This document shows, piece after piece, positions 51,248-51,355 of a DNA stretch of 51,355 nt (the first letter of the stretch is position 1; the number at the start of each line of letters is the position of its first letter). The notes under the pieces were generated by a model. That model had not been told where the DNA came from, did no database searches, and worked only from the letters and a program-made list of their open reading frames with translations. Made by a program: the position numbers and the translations under genes. This DNA comes from Cyanophora paradoxa (lineage: Eukaryota; Glaucocystophyceae; Cyanophorales; Cyanophoraceae). The stretch is from the NCBI GenBank assembly GCA_004431415.1, contig QPMI01000538.1, forward strand, positions 1 through 51,355, read 5' to 3'.

Positions 51248-51355
51248 TTGATTTACTCTTTTTCCCAGTTATAAGAAACAAACAATGGCTATGATACATT
51301 TATGACTGCAATGGAATCACACTAAGAACTGGGTATATTATACCTATAAGGGATA
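51248..51355. other. Window end, no gene seen
   Basis: This is AT-rich sequence with several stops in all frames. The viral terminus, integrase and target duplication are not reached. Confidence 0.4.

Larger units (their letters stand above)
26335..51355. mobile_element. Integrated polinton-like virus, left end to window edge
   Basis: Base composition drops abruptly at 26335 from GC-rich host to AT-rich sequence. Genes are intron-free, closely packed or overlapping, and encode a double-jelly-roll capsid protein, penton-like proteins, an FtsK/A32-like packaging ATPase, a primase-SF3 helicase and a protein-primed family B polymerase. That set defines polintons, virophage relatives and polinton-like viruses. 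At least 25 kb is present. No rve integrase, tyrosine recombinase or Ulp1-like protease was seen, but the right end is missing. Confidence 0.88.

Overview
The window joins two very different kinds of DNA. Bases 1 to 26334 are strongly GC-rich and look like the nuclear genome of a unicellular eukaryote, probably an alga or another protist that cannot be named from the sequence. The evidence is GT-AG introns splitting recognisable domains, a retrotransposon with LTRs, microsatellites, and long non-coding GC-rich tracts that carry many meaningless overlapping ORFs. From base 26335 the sequence becomes AT-rich and densely packed with intron-free, often overlapping genes. These belong to a polinton-like virus (Preplasmiviricota-type, double-jelly-roll capsid) that appears to be integrated. 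Its right end is not in the window.

Host layout. A segment of about 3.7 kb occurs twice (1-3662 and 22617-26334). It carries the 3' half of a gene for a TPR / coiled-coil / CCCH / RING protein; the 5' exons of the second copy are visible from about 20.7 kb. A 5.2-kb LTR retrotransposon with a gag but no pol (3972-9203, 281-bp LTRs, TGCAT target duplication) lies directly upstream of an F-box/leucine-rich gene (9203-10781). A low-complexity intergenic stretch follows. Next is a tandem array of a 2.68-kb unit (two full copies and one truncated, 12862-18940), which abuts a truncated ARF/Sar1-like GTPase gene on the minus strand (18941-19842).

Viral layout. The left terminus (26335) starts with a 284-bp inverted-repeat structure. 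Minus-strand genes 27411-36250 encode an S-adenosylmethionine decarboxylase, a zinc-ribbon protein, two paralogous putative virion/fibre proteins separated by an HNH-AP2 homing endonuclease, and a very large tail-fibre-like protein with a C-terminal S74 chaperone/peptidase. Then come a patatin-discoidin phospholipase, two penton-like proteins, the major capsid protein, the packaging ATPase and four or five small late genes (36294-43465, mostly plus strand). The replication module (43907-50878) holds a primase-SF3 helicase, a zinc-binding protein and a protein-primed family B DNA polymerase. Three minus-strand genes of this module share one promoter-like motif. No integrase or maturation protease is visible; either may lie beyond the right edge.

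Reading-frame quality is uneven. Most breaks are single-base losses, often in homopolymers. They are dense in the polymerase and primase (about 45.1-50.5 kb) and in the copy of the host repeat at the left edge, but rare in 27.4-38.8 kb. This could be real decay or an unpolished long-read contig that is poorest near its ends. Genes are therefore described across breaks, and the breaks are stated.
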